Made by a program: the position numbers and the translations under genes
Notes under the pieces: generated by a model
What the model saw: only the letters and a program-made list of their open reading frames with translations
Databases searched by the model: none
What the model was told of the DNA's origin: nothing
Assembly (NCBI GenBank): GCA_024234855.1
Contig: JACKNN010000001.1
Location: 434,001 to 498,000, forward strand
DNA: 64,000 bases
Direction: 5' to 3'
Source: Pseudomonadales bacterium
Lineage (GTDB): Bacteria; Pseudomonadota; Gammaproteobacteria; Pseudomonadales; Halieaceae
Shown: positions 24,932 to 34,345 of the stretch, piece by piece
Numbering within the stretch: the first letter of the stretch is position 1
Layout of the letters: each line of letters opens with the position of its first letter

Positions 24932-26308
24932 ATGAAGATCATTATTCTTGGCGCCGGCCAGGTCGGTGGCACCCTGGCAGAACACCTCGCCAATGAACAG
25001 AATGACATCACTGTGGTGGATACCGATGGTGAAAAGCTGCGGCTGTTGCAGGACCGGCTGGATATAGGCACAGTCGCCGGCGGCGCATCCCATCCCAATA
25101 CCCTGCTCAAAGCCGGTGCCGAAGACGCCGATATGTTGATCGCGGTCACCAACAGTGACGAAATCAATATGATGGCCTGCCAGGTGGCCCATACCCTGTT
25201 CAACACCCCCACCAAAATCTCCCGGGTGCGCTCGCCCCAGTACCTGGCCTACCAGGAAAAGCTCTTCAACCGCGAGCACATCCCGGTTGATGTGATCATC
25301 GGCCCGGAGCAGCTGGTAACCAAGAATATTCAGCAGCTGATTGCCAATCCCGGCGCGCTCCAGGTGCTGGATTTTGCCGACGGCCGGGTGCAGTTGGTGG
25401 CGGTGAGGGCTTATCACGACGGACCTATCGTCGGCCAGGAGCTGCAGGAAATACGCAAGCACATGCCAAAGGTGGACACCCGGGTAGCCGCCATTTTCCG
25501 CCAGGACCGCCCGATAATCCCGGTCGGTAATACCGTGGTGGAAGTCGACGACGATGTGTTTTTTATCGCTGCCCGGGAAAATATCCGGGCTGTGATGTCG
25601 GAGTTGCGCAAGGTGGACAAACCCTACAAGCGGGTGATGATCGCCGGCGGGGGCAACATCGGGGCCACCCTGGCGTGGAACCTGGAAGGGCTTTACCAGG
25701 TGAAGCTGATCGAACAGTCCTACGAGCGCTGCCGGCTTCTGTCGGAGCGGCTCAAGCACGCGCTGATTCTCAACGGCAGCGCCACCGATCCCCAGTTGCT
25801 GACGGCGGAAAATATTGAGGGTGTAGACGTGTTTTGCGCCCTGACCAACAACGATGAATCCAATATCATGATGTCGATGCTGGCGAAGCGGCACGGCGCC
25901 AAGAAAGTCATCACCCTGATCACCAACCCGGCCTATACCGACCTGGTGGGCGACGAAATCGATATCGCAATCTCGCCCCAGCTGATTACCATCAGCAGCC
26001 TGCTCACCCACGTGCGACGCGGCGATATCAGCAATGTCCACTCACTGCGCCGCGGCGCCGCCGAAGCGATCGAGGTGACCGCCCACGGGGACGCCCATTC
26101 CTCGCGCGTGGTGGGCAGACGGCTGGACGAGATCAAGCTGCCCGAGGGCGTCACCATCGGCGCCATCGTGCGGGGGGAGCAGGTGCTGATCGCCCACAGC
26201 CACATCGTGGTCCAGACCGACGACCACGTCATCCTGTTCCTGGTTGATCGCGGCATGATCAAATCGGTGGAAAAACTCTTTGCCGTGGGCTTCGGGTTTT
26301 TCTCCTAG
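24932..26308 (+). CDS. trkA: Trk potassium uptake NAD-binding subunit TrkA
   Basis: A 458-residue peripheral membrane regulator of K+ uptake with a duplicated RCK layout: Rossmann domain 1 (GAGQVGGTLAEHL at residues 7-19), RCK-C domain 1, Rossmann domain 2 (AGGGNIGATLAWNLE, about 239-253) and RCK-C domain 2. It binds NAD(H)/ATP and gates the TrkH channel encoded 3 bases downstream, so the two form an operon. Length equals E. coli TrkA (458). The ribosome site before the ATG is weak. Confidence 0.97.
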   Translation: MKIIILGAGQVGGTLAEHLANEQNDITVVDTDGEKLRLLQDRLDIGTVAGGASHPNTLLKAGAEDADMLIAVTNSDEINMMACQVAHTLFNTPTKISRVRSPQYLAYQEKLFNREHIPVDVIIGPEQLVTKNIQQLIANPGALQVLDFADGRVQLVAVRAYHDGPIVGQELQEIRKHMPKVDTRVAAIFRQDRPIIPVGNTVVEVDDDVFFIAARENIRAVMSELRKVDKPYKRVMIAGGGNIGATLAWNLEGLYQVKLIEQSYERCRLLSERLKHALILNGSATDPQLLTAENIEGVDVFCALTNNDESNIMMSMLAKRHGAKKVITLITNPAYTDLVGDEIDIAISPQLITISSLLTHVRRGDISNVHSLRRGAAEAIEVTAHGDAHSSRVVGRRLDEIKLPEGVTIGAIVRGEQVLIAHSHIVVQTDDHVILFLVDRGMIKSVEKLFAVGFGFFS

Positions 26309-26311
26309 CCC

Positions 26312-27760
26312 ATGCATTTTTCCGTGACATTTCGCATTCTCGGCCTGCTGCTGATGCTGTTCAGCACCACCATGCTGACGCCGCTGGTTTTCGCGCTGCT
26401 CGAGGACGAGCACAACGTCACCGGATTTCTCGCCGCCCTGGGAATAACTTTTTTCTCCGGCCTGTTGATGTGGCTGCCGGTGCGCAAGGCCAGCCACGAG
26501 CTGCGCATCCGTGACGGCTTTCTCATCACCTCCCTGTTCTGGACGGTGCTGGGCCTGTTCGGGGCGCTGCCGCTTTTGCTGACGGACGCCCTGGACCTGA
26601 CCCCGGCGGACGCGATTTTTGAATCCATCTCCGGCCTGACATCCTCCGGTGGCACTGTGATCGTCGGCCTGGACAGCTTGCCGCAATCCATTCTTATCTA
26701 TCGCCAGTTACTCCAGTGGCTGGGTGGTATCGGTATTATCGTGGTCGCGGTGGCGGTATTGCCGATGCTGGGTATCGGCGGTATGCAGCTGTACAAGGCC
26801 GAAACTCCCGGCCCTTCCAAGAACAGCAAGCTGACCCCGCGTATCACCGAAACGGCCAAGGTACTGTTCGCCGTCTACCTGACGCTCACGATCGCCTGCG
26901 CCCTCACCTACTATCTGTTGGGCATGTCGACCTTCGACGCCATCGCCCACTCTTTCTCGACCGTTTCACTGGGCGGGTTTTCGACCCACGATGCCAGCCT
27001 CGGTTTTTTTAATAATGACTACATACTGATGGCCGCCAGCTTTTTCATGCTGGTTTCTGGCATCAACTTCGGGCTGCACTACATGCTGTGGCACCGCCGG
27101 TCGCTGGCAGTCTATACCCGCGACTCGGAAACAAAATTCTATCTGGCCGCGGTGGGGGTCTGCATCGGCACCACAATCTTTTACCTGATCTGGGAGGAGA
27201 TCCACGGCCACCAGGAAGCCGTACTTCACGGGGTGTTCCAGGTGATCTCCATCATTACCACGACGGGCTACTCCACCGAAAACCTCGGTGAATGGCCGGT
27301 AATGCTGCCTATCATGGCGATATTTTTTTCCTGCATGGGCGGCTGTGTCGGCTCTACCACGGGCGGTATCAAGGCGATGCGCCTGATGCTGATTTACAAG
27401 CAGGGCATACGGGAGCTGAAACAGCTGGTCCACCCCAACGCGGTGATACCGCTGAAAGTGGGGCGACGGCGAGTCGAAGCGAGCATCGTCAGTGCCGTAT
27501 GGAGTTTTTTCGCGGTCTACACCACCACCTACATCATCCTGATGCTTATGTTGATGATCACCGGGCTGGACTTTCTCACGGCGTTTTCCGCGGTGGCCGC
27601 GGCGCTCAATAACCTGGGGATGGGGATTGCGGGGGTGACCGGGGACTTCGGCTCGATCAGTGAGACCGCCAAGGTCATCCTGAGCTTCGCCATGCTGCTG
27701 GGCCGGCTGGAAATCTTTACCCTGCTGGTACTGTTTACGCCCGCATTCTGGCGCAGGTAA
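26312..27760 (+). CDS. trkH: Trk potassium uptake channel TrkH
   Basis: A 482-residue membrane protein of the SKT superfamily with four membrane-pore-membrane units. Selectivity-loop segments are visible: GLTSSGGTVI (about 110-119), STVSLGGFSTHD (about 217-228), ISIITTTGYSTEN (about 312-324) and a fourth near AALNNLGMGIAG. The conserved GGCVGSTTGGIKAMRL loop follows the third pore. It takes up K+ coupled to the proton gradient, with TrkA. It is convergent with djlA, with 23 bases between stop codons. Confidence 0.97.
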   Translation: MHFSVTFRILGLLLMLFSTTMLTPLVFALLEDEHNVTGFLAALGITFFSGLLMWLPVRKASHELRIRDGFLITSLFWTVLGLFGALPLLLTDALDLTPADAIFESISGLTSSGGTVIVGLDSLPQSILIYRQLLQWLGGIGIIVVAVAVLPMLGIGGMQLYKAETPGPSKNSKLTPRITETAKVLFAVYLTLTIACALTYYLLGMSTFDAIAHSFSTVSLGGFSTHDASLGFFNNDYILMAASFFMLVSGINFGLHYMLWHRRSLAVYTRDSETKFYLAAVGVCIGTTIFYLIWEEIHGHQEAVLHGVFQVISIITTTGYSTENLGEWPVMLPIMAIFFSCMGGCVGSTTGGIKAMRLMLIYKQGIRELKQLVHPNAVIPLKVGRRRVEASIVSAVWSFFAVYTTTYIILMLMLMITGLDFLTAFSAVAAALNNLGMGIAGVTGDFGSISETAKVILSFAMLLGRLEIFTLLVLFTPAFWRR

Positions 27761-27783
27761 CGCTTACAGAATCTACCGAACCG

Positions 27784-28578
27784 TCAACGCATCTGCGGCC
27801 GGGTTTTCCTGATCATCTCGTAGGCCGCCTGAATCTCCTGGGAGCGCTCGGTCGCCAGCTTGATCATATCTTCGGGTACGCCTCTGGCGATCAGTTTGTC
27901 GGGATGGTTTTCACTCATGCGCCGGCGGTAGGCCTGCTTCAACTCCCGGTCGGACACACCCTGCGCCACACCCAGCGCCGCATAGGCATCTTCGAGGCTG
28001 GTGCCGGGCTGGGCGGCATAGCCGTCCCTGCTGTGGAAATGCTCCTGGGCCCGGGCCATGCGCAGCAGTTGTTCCAGCCGCGCAACGCCAAACCCCATAC
28101 GCACGGCAATGCGCTCCAGCGCCGCCTGCTCTGCGGGATCCAGTTGCTGGTCCGCCATCGCCAGCGCCACCAGGAACATCAGCAGGGCCTGCTGCAGCTG
28201 GCGCTGGTGCCCGCAGGTCTCAAGGTAGGCCGACAGTACCGGCTCGAGCTCGAACCCGGCCGCCGCACCCCGATGAAAAAGCGCTATCGCCCGGCTGCGC
28301 TGCGCCGCACTCAGATTCATTTGTTCGAATATCTGCTCGGTATGCCTGATCTCGAGCTCGGAGACGCGACCATCGGCCTTGGCCACGTAACCGGACAGCA
28401 GGAACGTGGTCTCGAAGAAGCTGGTCTTGATTCGCTCGATATTCTCAGGCGAACCGAATTTCAGGGTCGTGATGAGGCCCCGGTCGAAGGCGTGGCCTAT
28501 CGCCACACCCAGAATAAGGCCGATGACCCCGGCCACCAACAGGCCGATCAGGCCGCCTACTACCTTGCCGTAGAACAT
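27784..28578 (-). CDS. djlA: Co-chaperone DjlA (membrane-anchored DnaJ-like)
   Basis: A 264-residue type III membrane protein: one N-terminal glycine-rich helix (KVVGGLIGLLVAGVIGLILG), a central TerB-like helical domain (about 50-170) and a C-terminal J domain with the HPD motif (RMSENHPDKLI). It stimulates DnaK ATPase at the membrane. In E. coli it affects the Rcs envelope-stress system. Domain order and length match the family. The divergent glyQ gene begins about 190 bases away. Confidence 0.94.
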   Translation of the reverse strand: MFYGKVVGGLIGLLVAGVIGLILGVAIGHAFDRGLITTLKFGSPENIERIKTSFFETTFLLSGYVAKADGRVSELEIRHTEQIFEQMNLSAAQRSRAIALFHRGAAAGFELEPVLSAYLETCGHQRQLQQALLMFLVALAMADQQLDPAEQAALERIAVRMGFGVARLEQLLRMARAQEHFHSRDGYAAQPGTSLEDAYAALGVAQGVSDRELKQAYRRRMSENHPDKLIARGVPEDMIKLATERSQEIQAAYEMIRKTRPQMR

Positions 28579-28726
28579 GGGGCTCCTTATAGCGCCGGAT
28601 CCTCGTTATACCCGCTGGGGCTGGAGGCCGGCAGGCGTGATCCGGCGTACCGGCTTCGCATCACGCGAAACGATGGAAGAAATTCACTTTCAGGGAAAGC
28701 GCATATTATGCCGCCAAAAGAGACGC

Positions 28727-28732
28727 TATAAT
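28727..28732 (+). promoter_or_regulatory. Candidate -10 element of the glyQS operon
   Basis: TATAAT stands 36 bases before the glyQ start codon, within GCTATAATAGCC. No convincing -35 hexamer was found at the right distance, so confidence is modest. Confidence 0.4.
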
Positions 28733-28767
28733 AGCCGGCTTTTTGCAGCCATAAAACGGGCCGACCG

Positions 28768-29724
28768 GTGTCTCCAGATAATCAAAAAATACTTACTTTT
28801 CAGGAGCTTATCCTGAAGCTACAGCAGTTTTGGGCAGATCAGGGCTGCGTTGTGCTGCAACCGCTGGACATGGAGGTGGGGGCGGGGACGTTTCACCCCG
28901 CCACCTTCCTGCGGGCCCTGGGACCGGAGAGCTGGAATGCCGCCTATGTCCAGCCCAGCCGTCGCCCCACCGACGGGCGCTATGGTGAAAATCCCAACCG
29001 CCTGCAGCACTACTACCAGTTCCAGGTGGCGATGAAGCCCTCCCCGGCCGACTTCCAGGAACTGTATCTGCAGTCGCTGGCGGCGTTGGGGGTCGATCCC
29101 CTGGTTCACGACATCCGCTTCGTGGAAGACAACTGGGAATCCCCCACCCTCGGCGCCTGGGGCCTGGGTTGGGAGGTGTGGCTCAACGGCATGGAAGTCA
29201 CCCAGTTCACTTACTTCCAGCAGGCGGGCGGCCTGGAGTGCTACCCGGTGACCGGAGAGATCACTTACGGCATCGAGCGCATCGCCATGTACCTGCAGGG
29301 TGTGGACAGCATATACGACCTGGTCTGGGCCGATGGACCCGCGGGGAGGGTGACCTATGGCGACGTGTTCCACCAGAATGAGGTGGAGATGTCACGTTAC
29401 AACTTCGAGGAGGCGGACGTGGAACACCTGTTCAGCTTTTTCGACCACTGTGAGGGCGAGGCGATCCGACTCGTCGGCAAAGGGCTGCCACTGCCCGCCT
29501 ATGAGATGGTTATGAAAGCGTCACATACCTTTAACCTGCTGGACGCCCGCCACGCGATCTCGGTCACTGAGCGCCAGCGGTTTATCCTGCGGGTGCGAAC
29601 CCTGGCCAGGGCCGTCGCCCAGGCCTATTTTGACGCCCGGGCAAAGCTGGGCTTTCCGCTGGCAAGCGAGACCCTGCGCCGTGAGGTGCTGGGAAATCTC
29701 CAGGCAGAGGCGAGCCAGGCATGA
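28768..29724 (+). CDS. glyQ: Glycyl-tRNA synthetase alpha subunit
   Basis: A 318-residue class II aminoacyl-tRNA synthetase catalytic subunit of the bacterial alpha2beta2 type. Family blocks: LQQFWADQGCVVLQPLDMEV, TFHPATFLRALGPE, YVQPSRRPTDGRYGENPNR and the motif 3-like GGLECYPVTGEITYGIERI. The start is GTG at 28768. Its last codons overlap the glyS start (ATGA), so both subunits are translationally coupled, as usual. Confidence 0.97.
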   Translation: MSPDNQKILTFQELILKLQQFWADQGCVVLQPLDMEVGAGTFHPATFLRALGPESWNAAYVQPSRRPTDGRYGENPNRLQHYYQFQVAMKPSPADFQELYLQSLAALGVDPLVHDIRFVEDNWESPTLGAWGLGWEVWLNGMEVTQFTYFQQAGGLECYPVTGEITYGIERIAMYLQGVDSIYDLVWADGPAGRVTYGDVFHQNEVEMSRYNFEEADVEHLFSFFDHCEGEAIRLVGKGLPLPAYEMVMKASHTFNLLDARHAISVTERQRFILRVRTLARAVAQAYFDARAKLGFPLASETLRREVLGNLQAEASQA

Positions 29725-31799
29725 GTACAGATACCCTGCTGGTGGAGCTGGGCACGGAAGAGCTGCCACCCAAAGCTTTGAAATCCCTGGGCCTGGCCTT
29801 TCGCGATGGCATTGTTCGCGGCTTGCAGGAACGCCAGCTCGGTCTTGGTGAGGTGCAGTGGTTCGCCACACCGCGGCGCCTGGCCGTGCTGATCGCCGAG
29901 GTGCAGTTGCAGGCGCCGGACCAGTCCGTGGAGACACTGGGACCGCCGCTGGACAGCGCCCGGGACAAGGCCGGCAACTGGACGCCCGCCGCTATCGGTT
30001 TTGCCAGAAAACAGGGCGTCGAACCGGACCAGTTGCAGAGCATCGATACGCCCAAGGGCAACCGGCTTGGCATGCGCAGCACAGTAAAGGGCGCCACTAC
30101 CAGCGCCAGCCTGAACGACATCATCCAGGGCAGTATCCAGCAACTGCCTATCCCCAAGCGCATGCGCTGGGGTGCCGGCAGGGTCGAGTTCGTGCGGCCG
30201 GTGCACTGGGTCGTCGCCATGCTGGGCAGCGAGTACAGGCACGGGGATATCCTGGGCCTGGCCACCGGCAATACCACCCGCGGCCATCGTTTCCTGAGCC
30301 AGGGCGACATTGTGCTGCAGCGACCGGAAGACTACCCGGCTGCGCTGGCGGCGGCAAACGTCGTGGCCGGTTTTGAGCAGCGCAAACAGCAGATCCGTGA
30401 GCAGGTGGAAGCACAGGCCAGGGCCATAGGGGCCACGGCGGTGATCGATGACAACCTGCTTGACGAGGTGACCGGGCTTGTCGAGTGGCCGGTGGCATTG
30501 ACGGGCTCCTTCGAGCAGCGGTTTCTCGAGGTGCCGGCCGAAGCGCTGGTGTCCTCCATGAAAGAGCACCAGAAATATTTTCACCTGGTGGATGGCGAGG
30601 GCAATTTAAAGCCCAACTTTATTACCGTCTCCAATATCGAGAGCCGCGACCCCACCCAGGTGATCGCCGGCAACGAGCGGGTGATACGCCCGCGCCTCAG
30701 CGACGCAGCATTTTTCTTTGAAACCGACAAAAAGACCCGGCTGGACCAACGGGTTGAAAAACTGGCCAGCGTGGTCTTCCAGCAGCAGCTGGGCACTCTG
30801 CTGGACAAGACCCACCGCGTCATGAAACTCGCGGCGGGCCTGGCGGACCGCATGGGCGCAGCGCCGGCACCGGCCGAGCGCGCGGCCCTGTTGAGCAAGA
30901 CCGACCTGCTCACCGAGATGGTGCTGGAGTTTGCCGACATGCAGGGTATCGCCGGCTACTACTACGCCCTGCACGATGGCGAAGCGGCCGATGTCGCCGC
31001 CGCGATCGCCCAGCAGTATTGGCCGAAGTTCGCCGGCGACCGCCTGCCCGAGAACCCCACCGCCTGTGCCCTGGGCCTGGCCGACCGGCTGGACACCCTG
31101 GTGGGGATTTTCGGTATCGGCCAGCCGCCGACCGGCTCCAAAGATCCCTTCGCCCTGCGACGCGCGTCGCTGGCGGTGCTGCGCATCATCGTTGAGCAGC
31201 AACTGGCACTGGACCTGCGCGACTGCCTCGAGCTGGCCGCGGCCCGGTACCCGGCGGGGGTGATTGCCGACGGTACCACCGACAAGGTGCTCGACTATAT
31301 GATCGAGCGTTTCCGCGCCTGGTACGAGGAAGAGTCCATACCGGTGGAGGTGTTCCGGGCCGTCAGCGCCCGCAAGCTCAGCCGGCCACTGGACATCCAG
31401 CGCCGGGTGCACGCGGTACACGCCTTCACCGCCCTGCCGGAGGCCGCCGCCCTGGCGGCGGCCAACAAGCGAGTCTCCAATATTCTCGACAAACTCGAGG
31501 CCTCCCACCAGTTTGGCGAAGTGATCGCAAGCTTGCTGGTTGAGCCGCAGGAAAAGGAGCTGGCAGCCCAGCTCAAGTCGCTCTCGGAGATCGCCGGGGG
31601 GTATCTTGAAAAGGATGAGTACAGCGCCGCCCTGGCCTGCCTGGCAGGTCTACGGGCACCGGTGGACGCGTTCTTTGATGACGTCATGGTCAACGCCGAG
31701 GACGCGGCCCTGCGCCATAACCGCCTCAACCTGTTAAAGGATTTACGCGATCTTTTTCTGCAAGTTGCCGACATATCGCTGCTGGTTGTCGGCAAATAA
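29721..31799 (+). CDS. glyS: Glycyl-tRNA synthetase beta subunit
   Basis: A 692-residue subunit that binds tRNA-Gly and is needed for charging. The N-terminus LLVELGTEELPPKALK is diagnostic, as are MRWGAGRVEFVRPVHW, SSMKEHQKYFHL and LPENPTACALGLADRLDTLVG (HD-like domain). The C-terminal anticodon-binding helical domain runs from about 580. Length matches E. coli GlyS (689). gmhB starts three bases after its stop. Confidence 0.97.
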   Translation: MSTDTLLVELGTEELPPKALKSLGLAFRDGIVRGLQERQLGLGEVQWFATPRRLAVLIAEVQLQAPDQSVETLGPPLDSARDKAGNWTPAAIGFARKQGVEPDQLQSIDTPKGNRLGMRSTVKGATTSASLNDIIQGSIQQLPIPKRMRWGAGRVEFVRPVHWVVAMLGSEYRHGDILGLATGNTTRGHRFLSQGDIVLQRPEDYPAALAAANVVAGFEQRKQQIREQVEAQARAIGATAVIDDNLLDEVTGLVEWPVALTGSFEQRFLEVPAEALVSSMKEHQKYFHLVDGEGNLKPNFITVSNIESRDPTQVIAGNERVIRPRLSDAAFFFETDKKTRLDQRVEKLASVVFQQQLGTLLDKTHRVMKLAAGLADRMGAAPAPAERAALLSKTDLLTEMVLEFADMQGIAGYYYALHDGEAADVAAAIAQQYWPKFAGDRLPENPTACALGLADRLDTLVGIFGIGQPPTGSKDPFALRRASLAVLRIIVEQQLALDLRDCLELAAARYPAGVIADGTTDKVLDYMIERFRAWYEEESIPVEVFRAVSARKLSRPLDIQRRVHAVHAFTALPEAAALAAANKRVSNILDKLEASHQFGEVIASLLVEPQEKELAAQLKSLSEIAGGYLEKDEYSAALACLAGLRAPVDAFFDDVMVNAEDAALRHNRLNLLKDLRDLFLQVADISLLVVGK

Positions 31800-31802
31800 G
31801 CC

Positions 31803-32384
31803 GTGCCGCTGATCGTCCTCGACCGCGACGGCGTAATCAACGAGGACTCTGCGGATTACATCCGCAGCCTCGCGGACTGGCGCCCTGTCCCGGGCAGTAT
31901 TGCCGCGATTGCCGCACTGTCCCGGGCGGGGTACACGGTGGCCATTGCCACCAACCAGTCCGGCCTCGGCCGGGGCTATTTCAGCCTCGATGACCTGGCG
32001 GCGATTCACGCCAGGCTATGCCAGCTGGTAGCGGAACAGGGCGGCCGAATCGCCGGTATCTTCTACTGCCCCCATTTACCCGGGGAGGGCTGCCTGTGCC
32101 GCAAGCCCGCTACCGGTTTGCTGGCCGCGATGGAAGCCGAGCTGGGCCTGTCCGCCAGGGGTGCGATTTTTATCGGCGATAGCCTGGGGGACCTGCAGGC
32201 CGCCCGGGCCTACGGCTGCCGGCCCGTACTGGTTCGAACCGGCAAGGGGGAGGCGACGCTGCGGGCACTGCAAAGCGGCGAGGCCACGCTGGCGGACTGG
32301 GCTGCTATACCCGTGCACGACAACCTCGCGGCTGCCAGCCGGGAGATCCTGCGACAACAATCCGCGCCAAAAGACGACAGGTAG
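31803..32384 (+). CDS. gmhB: D-glycero-beta-D-manno-heptose-1,7-bisphosphate 7-phosphatase
   Basis: A 193-residue HAD-superfamily phosphatase in the ADP-heptose pathway for lipopolysaccharide core. The nucleophile/acid pair is Asp7 and Asp9 in VLDRDGVINED; ATNQSGLGRGYF gives motif II. A zinc-binding loop, CPHLPGEGCLCRKP, with its Cys/His cluster is diagnostic, and FIGDSLGDLQAA is the C-terminal HAD motif. The start is GTG, three bases after the glyS stop, as in Pseudomonas glyS-gmhB. Confidence 0.95.
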   Translation: MPLIVLDRDGVINEDSADYIRSLADWRPVPGSIAAIAALSRAGYTVAIATNQSGLGRGYFSLDDLAAIHARLCQLVAEQGGRIAGIFYCPHLPGEGCLCRKPATGLLAAMEAELGLSARGAIFIGDSLGDLQAARAYGCRPVLVRTGKGEATLRALQSGEATLADWAAIPVHDNLAAASREILRQQSAPKDDR

Positions 32385-32461
32385 ACCCCGCCCCGCTGCA
32401 ATAGGCCACCGATTCCGGTCCGGATTGTTTTAAACTGTCGGCTACTGACCCGGGCACATTT

Positions 32462-33955
32462 ATGGATACAGACCTGAACCTGCTGATCGCCGCCGGTATA
32501 GCCGCCGCCGGCTGTGTCGCCATTGGCCTCTTTATCGGCCTGCTGCGCGGCTATATCGTCAGCGACCGCCTGCGGGCGCAACTCACAGCGGTGAACGACC
32601 AGCTGAAAACCGAGCTCGGGGACGCCCAGAGCCATATCCGCGGCCTGTCGGTGGAGCTGGAGCAATGCCGCACCCAGTTGCGCGACGCGCTGGCGCAGGT
32701 GGCCGCTGCAGCCGAGCGCTTTTCTGAAATAACACATAAATTCAATAAGCTGCAGAACGCACATACCCGGCTTGAAACCGAGCACCGGGAACGCCAGGAC
32801 CGGCATGCCGAGCAGGTGCTGTTACTCAACGAGGCCCGCGACAATCTCAAACGGGAATTCGAAAACCTGGCCAACCGGATTTTTGAGGACAAGGGCAAGA
32901 GTTTCACCACCACCAGCCGCGAATCGCTGGAGGCCCTGTTAAAACCCTTCCGTGAGCAGATCACCGGTTTCCAGAGCCGGATCAACGAGGTTCACTCCGA
33001 ATCGGTGCGGGGCAATACCCTGCTGGAGAAAGAGATCCAGAAAGTGCTGGAAGTGGGCCTGGAGATGAACAGCCAGGCCACCAACCTCACCAGCGCCCTC
33101 AAAGGGGATAAGAAGACCACCGGCAACTGGGGCGAGGCCCAGTTGCAGCGCACCCTGGAACTGGCCGGCCTGCAGGCGGGGGAGCACTACGACGCGCAAG
33201 CCAGCTTCAAGGATGAACAGGGTAAGCGCAAACTGCCGGACTTTGTGATCCGGCTGCCGGATGGCAAGAACCTGATCATCGACAGCAAGGTCTCACTGGT
33301 GGATTACGATCGCGCCATCTCCGCCAACTCCGAAGAGGAGCAAACGCTGGCCCTCAATGCCCACGCCCAGGCCGTGCGCAACCACATCGATGACCTGGCA
33401 TCCAAGGATTACGTCAACCTGCCCGGCATAGGCAGCCCGGATTTCGTGCTGATGTTCATGCCGGTTGAACCCGCCTATATCGAGGCGATGAAGCACAACA
33501 AGGACCTGTTCAATTACGGCTACAAGAAAGGCGTCGTCATGGTGTCTCACACCACACTGATGCCCATCCTGAGAACCGTCGCCAACCTCTGGATGATAGA
33601 AAAGAGCAATAACGAGGCGCGGGAAATCAGCAGCAGGGCGGGGGATATCTACAACCAGGTCTGCCTCGTCGCCGAGCGCCTGCACAAATTGGGAAACACG
33701 CTGAAAGCGGCCAACAACCACTACAACGACACGGTGCGAGGGCTGGCCGGACAGCAGGGTCTTTACGGCAAGATCGAGCGCTTCCAACAGCTGTCTACCA
33801 GGGCAAACAAGGAGATGGCAGCGCTGGAACCTATCCACGCCGACATTGAGAACGACCGGCTCGAAGCTGCCGGGAACACCGCCGCCGGTAACGAAGCGGA
33901 CGCCGGTCTGCCGGAGCAGCCCGCGTCGCCCGCGAAACTAAAACCTATCAGCTGA
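32462..33955 (+). CDS. rmuC: DNA recombination protein RmuC
   Basis: A 497-residue protein with an N-terminal membrane helix (about residues 7-28), a long coiled coil (about 35-160) and the RmuC nuclease-like domain. Conserved segments: GNWGEAQLQRTLELAGLQAG, LPDFVIRLPDGKNLIIDSKVSL and FVLMFMPVEPAYIEAM. RmuC limits inversion at short repeats. The C-terminal 40 residues are low-complexity. A 77-base gap separates it from gmhB. Its stop lies in a hairpin shared with the convergent DUF1161 gene. Confidence 0.94.
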   Translation: MDTDLNLLIAAGIAAAGCVAIGLFIGLLRGYIVSDRLRAQLTAVNDQLKTELGDAQSHIRGLSVELEQCRTQLRDALAQVAAAAERFSEITHKFNKLQNAHTRLETEHRERQDRHAEQVLLLNEARDNLKREFENLANRIFEDKGKSFTTTSRESLEALLKPFREQITGFQSRINEVHSESVRGNTLLEKEIQKVLEVGLEMNSQATNLTSALKGDKKTTGNWGEAQLQRTLELAGLQAGEHYDAQASFKDEQGKRKLPDFVIRLPDGKNLIIDSKVSLVDYDRAISANSEEEQTLALNAHAQAVRNHIDDLASKDYVNLPGIGSPDFVLMFMPVEPAYIEAMKHNKDLFNYGYKKGVVMVSHTTLMPILRTVANLWMIEKSNNEAREISSRAGDIYNQVCLVAERLHKLGNTLKAANNHYNDTVRGLAGQQGLYGKIERFQQLSTRANKEMAALEPIHADIENDRLEAAGNTAAGNEADAGLPEQPASPAKLKPIS

Positions 33956-33976
33956 GGCGCCGAGGCGCCGGCTCAG
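33952..33976. terminator. Hairpin shared by the convergent ends of rmuC and DUF1161
   Basis: CTGAG-GCGCC (33952-33961) pairs with GGCGC (33964-33968) and CTCAG (33972-33976), covering both stop codons. There is no U-tract, so it may act as a bidirectional 3'-end stabiliser rather than a classical terminator. Confidence 0.4.
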
Positions 33977-34200
33977 GAACCGCGCTTGTAGACAATTTTC
34001 TTGGTGCCACCATCGCAGGTGCCAACCACTTTGCCGTCTACGTCAGCGTCCTTGTCCACGATAGTCGTGGTAAACACCGCGACACCGTTGGCGGTGATCT
34101 TGGCGTCGATCTCGGACTTGAGTTCGCTGCAGTCCTTTCGCTGTGCAAAGGCGGGGGAGGCGGCGATAACCAGCATCAAAGACAGGGCAATTTTACGCAT
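33973..34200 (-). CDS. DUF1161 family small exported protein
   Basis: A 75-residue protein with a clear signal peptide (MRKIALSLMLVIAASPAFA) and a mature domain starting RKDCSELKSEIDAKI, then VGTCDGGTKKIVYKR. The two cysteines probably form a disulfide in the periplasm. This matches DUF1161 proteins, whose role is unknown. The ribosome site (GGAGTTGC) is adequate. It lies 145 bases downstream of the PspA-like gene and may be independent. Confidence 0.85.
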   Translation of the reverse strand: MRKIALSLMLVIAASPAFAQRKDCSELKSEIDAKITANGVAVFTTTIVDKDADVDGKVVGTCDGGTKKIVYKRGS

Positions 34201-34345
34201 GTTGCAACTCCAAAAAGAGCGTCAGGATTGACGGGGCGCAATGTTACGCCCACTGCAACCCTGCGCAATGTTACTATTGCATAATTCTCTGAAAATCCCT
34301 CGGTGAAGAGCCGGGAAACCCTTCACCACCCGATCTCAACGCTCG

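Noticed and set aside
30606..31508. Minus-strand open reading frame opposite glyS
   Set aside because: Shadow of glyS on the other strand; no motif and no ribosome site.
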